A DNA stretch of 64,000 nt from Leptotrichia wadei (GTDB lineage Bacteria > Fusobacteriota > Fusobacteriia > Fusobacteriales > Leptotrichiaceae), in contig NZ_AP019841.1 of the NCBI RefSeq assembly GCF_007990445.1, positions 1 through 64,000 of the forward strand, written 5' to 3'. Below the pieces are notes generated by a model, which saw only the letters and a program-made list of their open reading frames with translations, was not told the DNA's origin and made no database searches. A program made the position numbers and the translations under genes. Below, one piece after another: positions 54,914-63,615 of this stretch. Every line of letters begins with the position of its first letter. The stretch's first letter is position 1.

Positions 54914-56287
54914 ATGAAAAAATTTAATTTTTCTGTTGATTTAATAAATGACAGCATTTTAAAATCACTACTGATTTTTTCGATACCGATTTTAGTGTCA
55001 AATATTTTTCAGCAACTTTACAATATGGCGGATATTGCTATTGTCGGACACACTTTAGGAGACAATTCACTTGCAGCAATTGGGGCCTCAGCAGCAATTT
55101 TTGAGCTAATTTTCGGTTTTGCGCTTGGAATTGGGAATGGGCTTAGTATGGTTGCAGCGAGAAGTTATGGAGCGAATAATAAAAATCTTTTGAAAAAATC
55201 GGTTGCAGGTTCGATTGTTATTGGACTTATGGTAACACTTGCTGTAATGATTTTATCAAGATTTATTTTAATGCCGTTGCTAAAAATTTTACACACACCT
55301 GAAAATATCATAAATGAAGCGTTTGAATACATAAATATTATAACAATGTTCATAGGAGTAACTTTTTCCTATAATTTGTCATCAGGACTTTTGAGAGCAA
55401 TCGGAAACAGTTTTATGTCGCTTGTATTTTTAGTAATTGCTTCAATTTTAAATATTTTTCTTGATATTTATTTCATAACTTCCCTAAAAATGGGAATTGG
55501 TGGTGCAGCAGTCGCAACTGTTATCGCACAAGCAATATCTGTAATTTTAAGCGTAATTTATATTTACATAAAAGAACCAATTTTAATCCCTAGAAAAAAA
55601 CATTTCCGATTCGATGCAAAATTATACAGAGAATTGCTCGGACAAGGAATCTCAATGGGCTTAATGATTGCAATTGTATTAACAGGATCACTAATTTTAC
55701 AATACGCAATAAACGGATTTGGCTATTTAATTATCGCTGGACACACTTCGGCAAGGAAATTAATGGGATTTTGCAACATTCCACTAACAACAATGGCACT
55801 TGCACTAGCAACCTTCGTTTCTCAAAATAAAGGAGCCGACAGAGTCGACAGAATACGAAAAGGAGTATTTTACGCAAACCTAATGGACATCTTTTTTGCA
55901 ATCGGAATCACAATTTTCGTTTACCTATTTTCAAAAAATATGATTCACCTAATGTCTGGCTCAAACTCCAAAGTAGTCCTTTACAACGGTTCAACCTACC
56001 TAAAAATAGCCTCACCATTTTTCACAATATTAGGCGTTTTATTCAACTTAAGATACGCTCTACAAGCTCTAGGAGAAAAAGTAATCCCTCTAGTTTCCAG
56101 TATAATCGAATTTTTTGGGAAAATAATTTTCGTAATTTTTATTGTGCCAAAGTTGGGGTATTTCGGTGTAATGATTTGCGAACCACTGATTTGGATTGTG
56201 ATGACTGGGCAGTTGGCTTGGGCGTTTTATGGGAATGAGTATATTAGGAAAAAAAACTGGAATAATAAAAAAACAGGGCATTGTTAA
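54914..56287 (+). CDS. MATE-family multidrug/cation exporter
   Basis: 457 residues, about twelve membrane helices. It opens with KSLLIFSIPILVSNIFQQL, YNMADIAIVG, FGFALGIGNGLSMVAARSYG. The repeated second half has VLTGSLILQYAINGF and ALATFVSQNKGADR. These are NorM/DinF-type MATE features, exporting drugs or metabolites in exchange for Na+ or H+. GAAAGGAGAAA precedes the ATG. The substrate is unknown. Its codon use becomes less A-biased (more C-ending codons) in the region of about 55700-56080, which may hint at local gene conversion or transfer. Confidence 0.93.
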   Translation: MKKFNFSVDLINDSILKSLLIFSIPILVSNIFQQLYNMADIAIVGHTLGDNSLAAIGASAAIFELIFGFALGIGNGLSMVAARSYGANNKNLLKKSVAGSIVIGLMVTLAVMILSRFILMPLLKILHTPENIINEAFEYINIITMFIGVTFSYNLSSGLLRAIGNSFMSLVFLVIASILNIFLDIYFITSLKMGIGGAAVATVIAQAISVILSVIYIYIKEPILIPRKKHFRFDAKLYRELLGQGISMGLMIAIVLTGSLILQYAINGFGYLIIAGHTSARKLMGFCNIPLTTMALALATFVSQNKGADRVDRIRKGVFYANLMDIFFAIGITIFVYLFSKNMIHLMSGSNSKVVLYNGSTYLKIASPFFTILGVLFNLRYALQALGEKVIPLVSSIIEFFGKIIFVIFIVPKLGYFGVMICEPLIWIVMTGQLAWAFYGNEYIRKKNWNNKKTGHC

Positions 56288-56305
56288 AATGATGTCCTGT
56301 ATTTA
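56273..56305 (+). terminator. terminator after MATE gene
   Basis: ACAGGGCA (56273-56280) pairs with TGTCCTGT (56293-56300) with one G-U pair, overlapping the MATE stop codon; A/T-rich on both sides. Confidence 0.6.
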
Positions 56306-56319
56306 TAATTTATAAAAAA

Positions 56320-56733
56320 TTAATTTGTTATAAGACTGCAAAGTTTCTTGTTATCTGAAATACGATATAAATCCATTTTAGGTCTATTTTTTTTATCAAA
56401 TGAATAAGATAATTTGTAATCTGAAAAAACTTGTGTTTTATCATTTAAGTTTGTAAAATAGATAGAATTTTCATTTTCTTTTATTTCGTAATCTAATTGT
56501 GAAAGTTCAAGCGAAACTTTTCCTGTTTTTAATGCTGCACGATTATCCAATATGCTAACTGAAATAGACGGCTTGCCATTTTCATTCAAGAATTTTATAT
56601 AAGTAAGCCCCTTAAAAGTTCTGTCAACAGAATGAGGGCATCTCCAAACCTCTTTGGATATTATGTCAATATCAGAATTAGAAAAACTTAAACTAAAAGT
56701 CAGTAAAAATAACGCAAATATAATTTTTTTCAT
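56320..56733 (-). CDS. Hypothetical secreted protein
   Basis: 137 residues from the ATG at 56733, where TAGGAG is well spaced; a longer frame starts upstream without a site. Signal peptide MKKIIFALFLLTFSLSFSNS, then a small beta-rich domain of about 115 residues with two Cys (near 32 and 132) that might form a disulfide. Periplasmic or secreted. No family recognised. Confidence 0.6.
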   Translation of the reverse strand: MKKIIFALFLLTFSLSFSNSDIDIISKEVWRCPHSVDRTFKGLTYIKFLNENGKPSISVSILDNRAALKTGKVSLELSQLDYEIKENENSIYFTNLNDKTQVFSDYKLSYSFDKKNRPKMDLYRISDNKKLCSLITN

Positions 56734-56810
56734 AAAATCACTCCTAAATAATAAATTTTGCATATATTTTATAATATTTTTTTAGGAAAATCAATAATAA
56801 AAACTAATAG

Positions 56811-57368
56811 TTAAAATTTCATATTATTTTTAGAACTAAACGCATTTTGAAAAAATCCATCGGATAAGTCAAATTCAAAAGTTTCACGATTGATGTAACC
56901 GACAGTTTTGTCGCTTTCGTAAAGTTGAATGAGAAAATCTGCCATTTCTTCGGATGTATGATAGTTTGAATAAGATTTATCATAATCAAAATCAGTCTTA
57001 TCAGTTGCGACATTTCCAAAGTCAGTTTTGGTTGCGGCGGGTGCTAGGACTTTTGCTTTTAATTGTGCGTTGTTTTGCTTTAATTCTAGTGCGAGTCCTT
57101 CTGTGAAGGCATTTACGTAAAATTTTGTGGCACAGTAGATAATTACGTTTGGAACGATTGTGTAACCTCCTGTTGAGGAGATATTGATTAATTGAGAATC
57201 TTTTTCGTTGTGGTAATCTTGGACGTATAAGGAAGATAACAAAGTTAATGCTTCTACATTGAGATGAAGCATATCTGAAATTTTATTTAAAGACTGCTCT
57301 TTTATATCACCATACATTCCAAAACCTGCATTGTTTATTAAAGTTTCAATGTGATAATTTTTTAACAA
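56811..57368 (-). pseudogene. short-chain dehydrogenase truncated at a TnpB element
   Basis: About 183 residues remain of an SDR-family oxidoreductase. Present: LINNAGFGMYG, the catalytic Ser in ISSTGG and Tyr-x-x-x-Lys in YCATKFYVNAF, and C-terminal VLAPAATKTDFG. Missing: roughly the first 70-80 residues with the TGxxxGxG cofactor-binding motif. The break coincides with the left end of TnpB copy 3 at 57361; the lost part is not found on the other side of the element (from 58767), so a deletion accompanied or followed insertion. The TTG at the break would use element sequence as a start. Unlikely to be functional. Confidence 0.85.
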
Positions 57369-58766
57369 AAAGATAGTAAGAAGTCTCCGACTTCTATAAG
57401 TGGGAGATGAATTGCTTTTTTTGTAAAAAAATTGAAAAAAAGATATACTTATGATACAATTTTTGTATAAAATATCGAAGAGAAATCATTAATGATAAAA
57501 TTTCTAAAAAAATAATTACAAATAATATTCAAAATCAAAAGGAGGTGTAATTTTATGAAATATAATTTAGCATTCAAATACAGGATTTATCCAAATAAGG
57601 AACAAGAATTGTTGATAAATAAGACTTTTGGATGTGTTCGTTTTGTTTACAATACTATTTTGTATACTGCAAATAAATTTTATGAAGAAACTGGGAAAAA
57701 TAAAATAATTACACCTGCCAGTTTGAAAAGTGAAAATCAATTTTTAAAAGAAGTGGACAGCTTGGCACTTTCAAATGCTCAATTGAATGTAAAACGATCG
57801 TTTACGAATTTTTTTCAGAAAAGGTCAAAATTTCCAAGGTTCAAATCTAAAAAGAATAGTGTTAAAAGTTACACGACAAATTGTGTGAATAATTCGATAC
57901 GAATTGAGGAAAACAAATATTTAGTTTTGCCAAAATTAAAAAGAATAAAATTAAAATATCATAGAGAAATACCGAAGGATTACAAGATAAAGTCAGTAAC
58001 ATTGACAAACAGTAATGGAAATTACTATGTTTCTGTTTTGACAGAATTTGAAAAAGAAATTCAAAAAAATCCAAGTAATGATAAGGTAATTGGACTTGAT
58101 TTTTCAATGTCTGAATTATTTGTCAGTTCTGAAAACCAAAGAGCTGATTATCCAAAATACTTTAGTATGTTGGAGAAAAAATTGAAAAAATTACAAAAAT
58201 CATTATCAAGAAAAGTGAAATTTTCTAAAAATTGGTATAAACAAAAAATGAAAATATCAAAATTGCATGAATATATCAAAAATTGTCGAAGAAATTTTTT
58301 GCATAAATTATCGAAAAAATTGTCTGAAGAATATGATGCTGTGGTTGTTGAGAATTTGAATATGAAAGGGATGAGTCAGGCATTAAATTTTGGAAAAAGT
58401 GTAGGAGATAATGGATGGGGAATGTTTTTGAGGATGCTTGAGTATAAACTGATGTTTTTAGGGAAACAATTTTTGAAGATAGATAAATGGTTTCCGTCAT
58501 CGAAAACTTGCAGTAAATGTGGAAATATTAAAGAGGAACTTAAATTATCAGAAAGAAATTATAAATGTGAATGCTGTGGGATTGAAATTGATAGAGATTA
58601 CAATGCGGCATTGAATATAAAAAAAATTGGAAAATTGATGTTGGAATATTAGGAAAATAAAAGAAGACAGGGTAGGAACTACCCGAAGAGCTTGGTAAAT
58701 ATATTTGGCTAACAAAAGCGGATACTTCCCAAGAAGCTCCCGCTTCTAAAAGCGGGAGTAGTTCAC
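57361..58766 (+). mobile_element. IS200/IS605-type TnpB-only element, copy 3
   Basis: Same ends as copies 1 and 2 (TTTAACAAAAAGATAG ... AGCGGGAGTAGTTCAC). It carries an intact TnpB gene and no TnpA. Inserted in or at the end of an SDR gene on the opposite strand. Confidence 0.9.
57555..58652 (+). CDS. tnpB: TnpB RNA-guided nuclease, intact copy
   Basis: 365 residues. It opens YNLAFKYRIYPNKEQELLIN with a helix-turn-helix-like region, then the RuvC nuclease: Asp in IGLDFSMSELF, Glu in VVVENLNMKG, and Asp in DRDYNAALNI. A four-Cys zinc ribbon (CSKCG and CECCG) lies between the last two. AAGGAGGTG precedes the ATG at proper distance. TnpB binds an RNA from the element's right end and cuts matching DNA, favouring element retention. 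Compared with the other copies, one Asp after the RuvC-II Glu is Asn (VEN instead of VED), but the catalytic Glu itself is present. Confidence 0.92.
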   Translation: MKYNLAFKYRIYPNKEQELLINKTFGCVRFVYNTILYTANKFYEETGKNKIITPASLKSENQFLKEVDSLALSNAQLNVKRSFTNFFQKRSKFPRFKSKKNSVKSYTTNCVNNSIRIEENKYLVLPKLKRIKLKYHREIPKDYKIKSVTLTNSNGNYYVSVLTEFEKEIQKNPSNDKVIGLDFSMSELFVSSENQRADYPKYFSMLEKKLKKLQKSLSRKVKFSKNWYKQKMKISKLHEYIKNCRRNFLHKLSKKLSEEYDAVVVENLNMKGMSQALNFGKSVGDNGWGMFLRMLEYKLMFLGKQFLKIDKWFPSSKTCSKCGNIKEELKLSERNYKCECCGIEIDRDYNAALNIKKIGKLMLEY

Positions 58767-58786
58767 AAAGTATTTCTGAAAAATAA
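58664..58786 (+). ncRNA. candidate omega/right-end RNA with guide, copy 3
   Basis: Conserved right end after the tnpB stop: a GGTAGGAACTACC stem where the other copies have GGCAGGGACTG(C/T)CC, so the paired bases change together; then CTCCCGCTTC/GCGGGAG, ending GTTCAC. The guide would begin AAAGTATTTCTGAAAA. The compensatory change supports a structured RNA. Confidence 0.5.
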
Positions 58787-58821
58787 AAGAGTTATAAATA
58801 TATAAAAATTAAGGAGTAAAT

Positions 58822-59534
58822 ATGCTTACAGATACAAATATAACTTGGGGATTTGTCTTGTTATCCCCTTTTATAATTCCAATATTAATTTTATTAACTT
58901 TCTGGTTTTTTGTTTCAAAACGAAAGTTTAATTTTCTTATCGCATTTACAATTTTATCATTATTATTTGTTAGATATCTTCGTTTTCCTTATGACACAGT
59001 TAATCGTAACAGTGAACTTAAAATATCAAAAAATTTTTTGATAAAGAGAACTTTAAGTTCGGATTCGGAACATGAAGTTTATAAACTTGTAGATAAGACA
59101 AAACCTGAGGATTTAATTTTGTATTTAGATGGATTATCTAAAATTAATAATAATTGGATTGGCTATATTGAGGAAACAGATTCTTATGAAGGAAAATACG
59201 GTTACCAGAAACATATTTTTTGATTAACGGTAATAAAATTGAGTATAACTTAGATGAGAAAACTTTAGAAAAAAGATTAAATTTAAAAGAAATAAAATTA
59301 CAGGATGCAGAACATTTTGTTGACAAATTTGGAAGTAAAAAAGAAATTATGTATCAATATCAATTAGATAAAACAGGAGATTTAGATGAAAATATTTCTT
59401 TAAATTCGGAATTAAGTAAAAAATTAGAAACAAAGTATAAGAAAGATAGGGTATTTTATTTGGCATTTTGGAGTGGAATGTTATTTTTGGAAATTATTTA
59501 TTTGATTTTGAAAAATAGAAAAAACAGAGTTTAA
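58822..59534 (+). pseudogene. Hypothetical membrane protein split by a frameshift
   Basis: Two frames abut at a six-T run (59216-59221). Frame one (58822-59223, 133 codons) has two N-terminal membrane helices and stops right after the run; frame two (59220-59534) continues with charged sequence and one membrane helix near its end. A one-base insertion in the T run would join them into one protein of about 237 residues. An authentic split or a slippage site is also possible. AAGGAG precedes the start at 58822. Function unknown. Confidence 0.6.
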
Positions 59535-59545
59535 GATAATACAGA

Positions 59546-59602
59546 AAATATGCTTATTTTAGTAGAGCGAACATATTGCTTGCCAGTAAGCATATTTTTT
59601 TA
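59546..59602 (+). terminator. terminator-like hairpin
   Basis: AAATATGCTTA (59546-59556) pairs with TAAGCATATTT (59587-59597) followed by T's. The loop of about 30 bases is long. Confidence 0.55.
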
Positions 59603-59769
59603 TTTGCTATATTCTTTCCATTAAAATAATATAGTTGTTATAATTCCGTTTAATAAATGCTCCTGATCCCTTGTAAAAATAAAAAGAATGAAATTGGCAA
59701 TATATATTTTGAGAAAAATTTCATATAGAAAAAATAAATTTTATGTGATAAAATATGAGTAATTTTAAG

Positions 59770-59883
59770 TTTGTAAAAGTAGTTTTTCTGAAGTAAAGAG
59801 ATCTTGGTTTTTATAAAGATAAAAAGAATTATGTTACTGAATATATCTGCTGTATTTATTGGAATTTTTTAGACTTTTACAAA
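59770..59883 (+). repeat. dispersed leader-like element, copy 4
   Basis: The clearest copy: perfect 11-bp inverted ends TTTGTAAAAGT (59770-59780) and ACTTTTACAAA (59873-59883). Interior GAGATCTTGG and GCTGTATTTATTGGAATTTT match the other copies. It ends 35 bases before the next gene. Confidence 0.65.
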
Positions 59884-59917
59884 TGATTATATAAAAATAA
59901 AAGAAGGAGAAAAAAGG

Positions 59918-60436
59918 ATGGAAAAAAATGAAGATAAAGTTATGTCAAAAGCAAAAGGCTTTTTAGTATTAGTTTTATTTACAGTAATTTACTTTTTCTT
60001 TCAGAAAACAATATATCCGATATTAGCACTTTTGTTCTGGCTGATTTTTGCGATGCCGTTAGCAGGTGTAATTATTAATTCTCTAGAAATTTTAAATCTT
60101 CCAGAAATAGTTATTAATATTATTGGTATTGTAATTTCAGGAATTGCTTTGATAATTGTGCTTATACTTGTATTTTACTTGGGATATTTGTGCAGTAAAT
60201 TTTTGAAAAAAATGAATAAAACTGTATTAGGTGGTGCAATGATAGCAATTTTAATTTATTTTGTGCATAAAATTTTTACAGAAACAGATGAGAGTACAGC
60301 AATGTTTGCACCAACAGCACGGGAAATACATATTTTCTGTACAGCATCACATATTTTTTATACAATCGGGGTATTTTATAGCGACAAAGTTAATAAAATA
60401 TTAGATAGAATAAAATTTAAAAGAAAAAATAAATAA
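59918..60436 (+). CDS. Hypothetical membrane protein (tandem paralogue A)
   Basis: 172 residues, about four membrane helices (near 14-33, 35-52, 62-92 and 105-122) and a basic C-terminal tail (KINKIL...IKFKRKNK-like). AAGAAGGAGAAAA precedes the start. It is clearly related to the next gene: both share Y-P-x-L-A-x-L-F-W, L-G-Y-L-C-x-x-F-L-K-K-M-N-K and K-I-L-x-x-I-K-F-K-R-K. No known family recognised. Confidence 0.65.
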   Translation: MEKNEDKVMSKAKGFLVLVLFTVIYFFFQKTIYPILALLFWLIFAMPLAGVIINSLEILNLPEIVINIIGIVISGIALIIVLILVFYLGYLCSKFLKKMNKTVLGGAMIAILIYFVHKIFTETDESTAMFAPTAREIHIFCTASHIFYTIGVFYSDKVNKILDRIKFKRKNK

Positions 60437-60452
60437 AAGAAGGAGAAGAAAA

Positions 60453-60947
60453 ATGAAAAAAAATACAGATAAACTTGTGACGAAACAGGATAATCCTTTA
60501 GGATTAATTTTATTTTCAATAATTTATTTTTTAGTTCAGGAGGGGATATATCCAGCATTAGCATATTTATTTTGGTTTGCTTCTGCATTATTTTCTACAG
60601 CACTTTTTTTGGCAGCTCCAGAACATATTTTGAAGATTTCTGTAATTGTGTTTTCGGTGATTTGCTTGATAATAATATTGGGAATTATGTATTTTTTAGG
60701 ATATTTGTGCAAAGGATTTTTGAAAAAAATGAATAAAAAGGCATTAATTTGGATAATGATTGCAATATTGGTTTATTTTGTGTTTAGAGCTATTTTTGAA
60801 AATAAAAATAGTTCGATAATGTCTTATTTGACAAATGGGAAAAAATATATATTTTGTATAATGTCACATATTTCATTTGTAATCGGAGCATTTTATAACG
60901 ACAAAGTTAAGAAAATTTTAGGCAGTATAAAATTTAAAAGAAAATAG
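60453..60947 (+). CDS. Hypothetical membrane protein (tandem paralogue B)
   Basis: 164 residues, starting 16 bp after paralogue A and behind AAGAAGGAGAAG, so the two are cotranscribed and probably arose by duplication. Similar helix layout with four membrane segments. A small integral membrane pair, possibly heterodimeric. Confidence 0.65.
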   Translation: MKKNTDKLVTKQDNPLGLILFSIIYFLVQEGIYPALAYLFWFASALFSTALFLAAPEHILKISVIVFSVICLIIILGIMYFLGYLCKGFLKKMNKKALIWIMIAILVYFVFRAIFENKNSSIMSYLTNGKKYIFCIMSHISFVIGAFYNDKVKKILGSIKFKRK

Positions 60948-60981
60948 TAATTATTTTTATAAATCCAATTTGTTTATGGCA

Positions 60982-61006
60982 TTTTTATCTGCTATACTTA
61001 GTAGAA
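60982..61006 (+). promoter_or_regulatory. possible cobQ promoter
   Basis: A TTGTTT, about a 17-bp spacer and TATACT lie in the 124-bp gap before cobQ, near 60970-61001. No cobalamin riboswitch (B12 box) was recognised there. Coordinates approximate. Confidence 0.3.
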
Positions 61007-61071
61007 GCAGGTAATTTGTTTATAAATAAATTGGAAATTTTTTATATAAATTAAAAATAGGAGTATAGTTT

Positions 61072-62577
61072 ATGAAAAGAAAACACAAAAATATAATGTT
61101 GCTTGGGACAGGTTCTAATGTGGGAAAAAGTATAATTAATGCGGGGTTTTGCAGAATATTTTATCAGAACGGGTATAGCGTGGTACCGTTTAAGTCGCAG
61201 AATATGGCTTTGAACTCATTTATTACAAGGGATGGAAAAGAGATGGGAAGAGCTCAGGTGGTGCAGGCTGAAGCCGCTAATATCGAGCCACAGGCATTTA
61301 TGAATCCGATTTTGCTAAAGCCTACGACAGATAGAAAATCGCAAGTTATTGTAAATGGGAAAGTTTACAAAAATATGGATGCGAGGGAATATTTTGCTTA
61401 TAAGCATAATTTGAAAAAGGATATAATGGCGGCATATAATCACATAAGGGATAACTTCGATATTTGCGTGCTGGAAGGGGCAGGAAGCCCTGCAGAGATT
61501 AACTTGAAGAAAGATGACATTGTAAACACAGGGATGGCAGAAATGGCTGATTCGCCTGCTATTCTAGTTGCCGATATTGACAGGGGCGGTGTTTTTGCGG
61601 CAATTTACGGGACGATTATGCTGCTTGAAGAAAGTGAGAGAAAACGGATAAAAGGTGTAATTATAAACAAATTTAGGGGAGATAAGAGCCTTTTGACTCC
61701 TGGAATTGAGATGATTGAAGAACTGACAAATGTGCCTGTTCTGGGAGTAGTGCCGTTTGTTCCGCTTGGAATTGAGGAGGAGGACAGTCTGGGGATTGAC
61801 AAGTATAATGTGAAAAAAGAAGGGAAAATTCAGATTTCGGTTATTAAACTAAAGCATATATCGAATTTTACTGACATTGATCCACTTAGCCATTATAACG
61901 ATGTTTCCTTGAAATATGTTACAAAAAGTTCTGAACTGGGAGATGAGGACATTATTATTATTCCTGGTTCAAAAAATACTGTGGAAGACATGAAGGACTT
62001 AATTGATAAAAATATAAGCAGGGAAATTATAAGGCTTGCAAAAAAAGGAACAATAGTATTTGGAATTTGTGGCGGTTTTCAGATAATGGGACAAAAAATA
62101 ATGGATCCTCAAAATATCGAATCTAATCTAAAAGAAATTTCAGGCTTAGATTTACTTGACATAGAAACTGTTATGGAAACGGCAAAAACAACAACACAGT
62201 ATGAAAATAAAATAAAAAATGCCGATGGAGTGCTAAGCGGAATGGAAGGCATTGAAATAAAAGGCTATGAAATACATCAAGGCTACAGTTATCCTGTAAA
62301 TGAGGAAAAAATTGAAATAAAGTGCATTTTTGACGATGAAAAGTTAAAAGGTGCTGTGAAAGGCAATGTTGTCGGAACGTATATTCACGGAATATTTGAC
62401 AATTCTGAATTTACAAATCATTTTCTGAACAAAGCAAGAAAACTTAAAGGGCTAGACAAAGTCGATGAAGATTTTAGTTTCAAAGAATATAAAAACAGGG
62501 AATATGATAAATTGGCACAAATTTTGAGGGAAAATGTGGATATTGAGAAGGTTTATGAAATAATGGGGATTAAATGA
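61072..62577 (+). CDS. cobQ: Cobyric acid synthase
   Basis: 501 residues. Amidates adenosyl-cobyrinic a,c-diamide at four positions using glutamine and ATP. N-terminal P-loop-like LGTGSNVGKS (11-20), SQNMALNSF, and LEGAGSPAEINL. C-terminal class I glutamine amidotransferase domain has nucleophile Cys333 in GICGGFQIMG and His439 in GTYIHGIFDN. Its pathway partner cobD starts about 1 kb downstream with an unrelated gene between. TAGGAG precedes the ATG at a slightly long spacing. Base composition is less AT-rich than its neighbours. Confidence 0.96.
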   Translation: MKRKHKNIMLLGTGSNVGKSIINAGFCRIFYQNGYSVVPFKSQNMALNSFITRDGKEMGRAQVVQAEAANIEPQAFMNPILLKPTTDRKSQVIVNGKVYKNMDAREYFAYKHNLKKDIMAAYNHIRDNFDICVLEGAGSPAEINLKKDDIVNTGMAEMADSPAILVADIDRGGVFAAIYGTIMLLEESERKRIKGVIINKFRGDKSLLTPGIEMIEELTNVPVLGVVPFVPLGIEEEDSLGIDKYNVKKEGKIQISVIKLKHISNFTDIDPLSHYNDVSLKYVTKSSELGDEDIIIIPGSKNTVEDMKDLIDKNISREIIRLAKKGTIVFGICGGFQIMGQKIMDPQNIESNLKEISGLDLLDIETVMETAKTTTQYENKIKNADGVLSGMEGIEIKGYEIHQGYSYPVNEEKIEIKCIFDDEKLKGAVKGNVVGTYIHGIFDNSEFTNHFLNKARKLKGLDKVDEDFSFKEYKNREYDKLAQILRENVDIEKVYEIMGIK

Positions 62578-62754
62578 ATTGACATTTGTAATAAAAATTT
62601 AGATTGTCCATGTGCTTTATCTTTGGATATGGTGACAAATGAAATCAGAAAATATATAATTTAAATGATTAAAAATTTTCAAAAATGTTTTGCTGAAATT
62701 AAAGACATCGAAATAAAAAAACTATATAATTAATTTTTAGGAGATTTAGAAAAA

Positions 62755-63408
62755 ATGAAGAGTGAATATGATAAAAATGATGATGAATTAGTAGAAAGAT
62801 ATAAAAATGAAAATTTAGAAATTTATAATTATAAAGGAATAACATTAGGGGATAGCGTAGAAAAAATTTATCCTCTTATGAAAATTTATCATACAGAGTA
62901 TCGTAAAAATGATAGAAGCGAAAGATATAACTTAATAATGGAAATGGAAAATTCATATATTCACATAGACATATATTCAAGAAAAGTAGTGGAAATAGAA
63001 ATCTATGATGAAAATTATTTATTAGGCGAATTTAAAGTTGGAAATGAGATGACAACTGAATTATGTGAAAAATACGATCTTTTAGATGTAGATGATGTAG
63101 ATACAGGGAAAATATATTATTATCCTGAAAAAGGGTTTATGCACGCAGAATTTTGTGTAAACCCTGAAGATGTTATATCAAAAATAAATAAAATAACTTT
63201 TTCCATATATGTAGAAACTCCTTCAGAAAATAATGTTAAAGATACTTTAAAAGCCAAAAGAATAGAAGATATTTACCATTCATTATATAATTTTGGAAAA
63301 ATAGAAATAGATATTGAAAATAAAGAAATTATTGGAAGATTAGAAGAAAATATATTTACATTTGATTTATTGAACGGTAATTTAAAAAATATTGAAATTA
63401 AAAAATAA
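62755..63408 (+). CDS. Hypothetical protein
   Basis: 217 residues, no signal peptide or membrane helix, rich in Glu/Lys/Tyr. Alternating charged and aromatic beta segments (GITLGDSVEKIYPLMKIYHT and GKIYYYPEKGFMHAEFCVNP) suggest an alpha/beta fold like that of small immunity or SMI1-type proteins, but I do not recognise a family. TTTTTAGGAGATTTAG precedes the start. Much more AT-rich than cobQ, and it interrupts the cob genes. Its codon use is like the 13-19-kb island. Confidence 0.5.
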   Translation: MKSEYDKNDDELVERYKNENLEIYNYKGITLGDSVEKIYPLMKIYHTEYRKNDRSERYNLIMEMENSYIHIDIYSRKVVEIEIYDENYLLGEFKVGNEMTTELCEKYDLLDVDDVDTGKIYYYPEKGFMHAEFCVNPEDVISKINKITFSIYVETPSENNVKDTLKAKRIEDIYHSLYNFGKIEIDIENKEIIGRLEENIFTFDLLNGNLKNIEIKK

Positions 63409-63483
63409 GAGATTGAAATAAAAATGAATTTGATTTTAAAGAAAATTTAGACAAAACAGTTAATATATTTTATCATTAGACCT

Positions 63484-63581
63484 GTTCGATAACTATACAA
63501 ACTTAGAATTTAATAAAATAAATATCTTGAAGCAAGGGGTCTTGACCCCTTGTATAGATAAAAAAACTTAGGTTATCGAAC
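63484..63581 (+). repeat. hairpin element before cobD (CAAGGGGTC type)
   Basis: Perfect inner palindrome CAAGGGGTC/GACCCCTTG (63533-63552) enclosed by outer arms GTTCGATAAC (63484-63493)/GTTATCGAAC (63572-63581). No T-run follows. It ends 34 bp before the cobD start. Confidence 0.65.
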
Positions 63582-63615
63582 ATATCTATTATAAGTTTTG
63601 TATAAGGAGACAAAA

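Larger units (their letters stand above)
59535..59917 (+). other. 383-bp intergenic region
   Basis: No gene. It holds the hairpin at 59546-59602, a degenerate member of the palindromic family around 59660-59675 (CTCCTGATCCCTTG), and a leader-like repeat at 59770-59883. Confidence 0.6.

Noticed and set aside
33581-58766. Three repeated ~1.4-kb units as a CRISPR or large duplication
   Set aside because: They are complete TnpB elements with shared ends 8-13 kb apart, not short repeats with spacers, and flanks differ.
60948-61071. Cobalamin riboswitch upstream of cobQ
   Set aside because: The gap is too short and shows no B12-box-like conserved core.
62578-62664. Stop-codon read-through extension of cobQ
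   Set aside because: The 28-codon extension is open, but CobQ already has its normal length and C-terminus; no sign that TGA is recoded.
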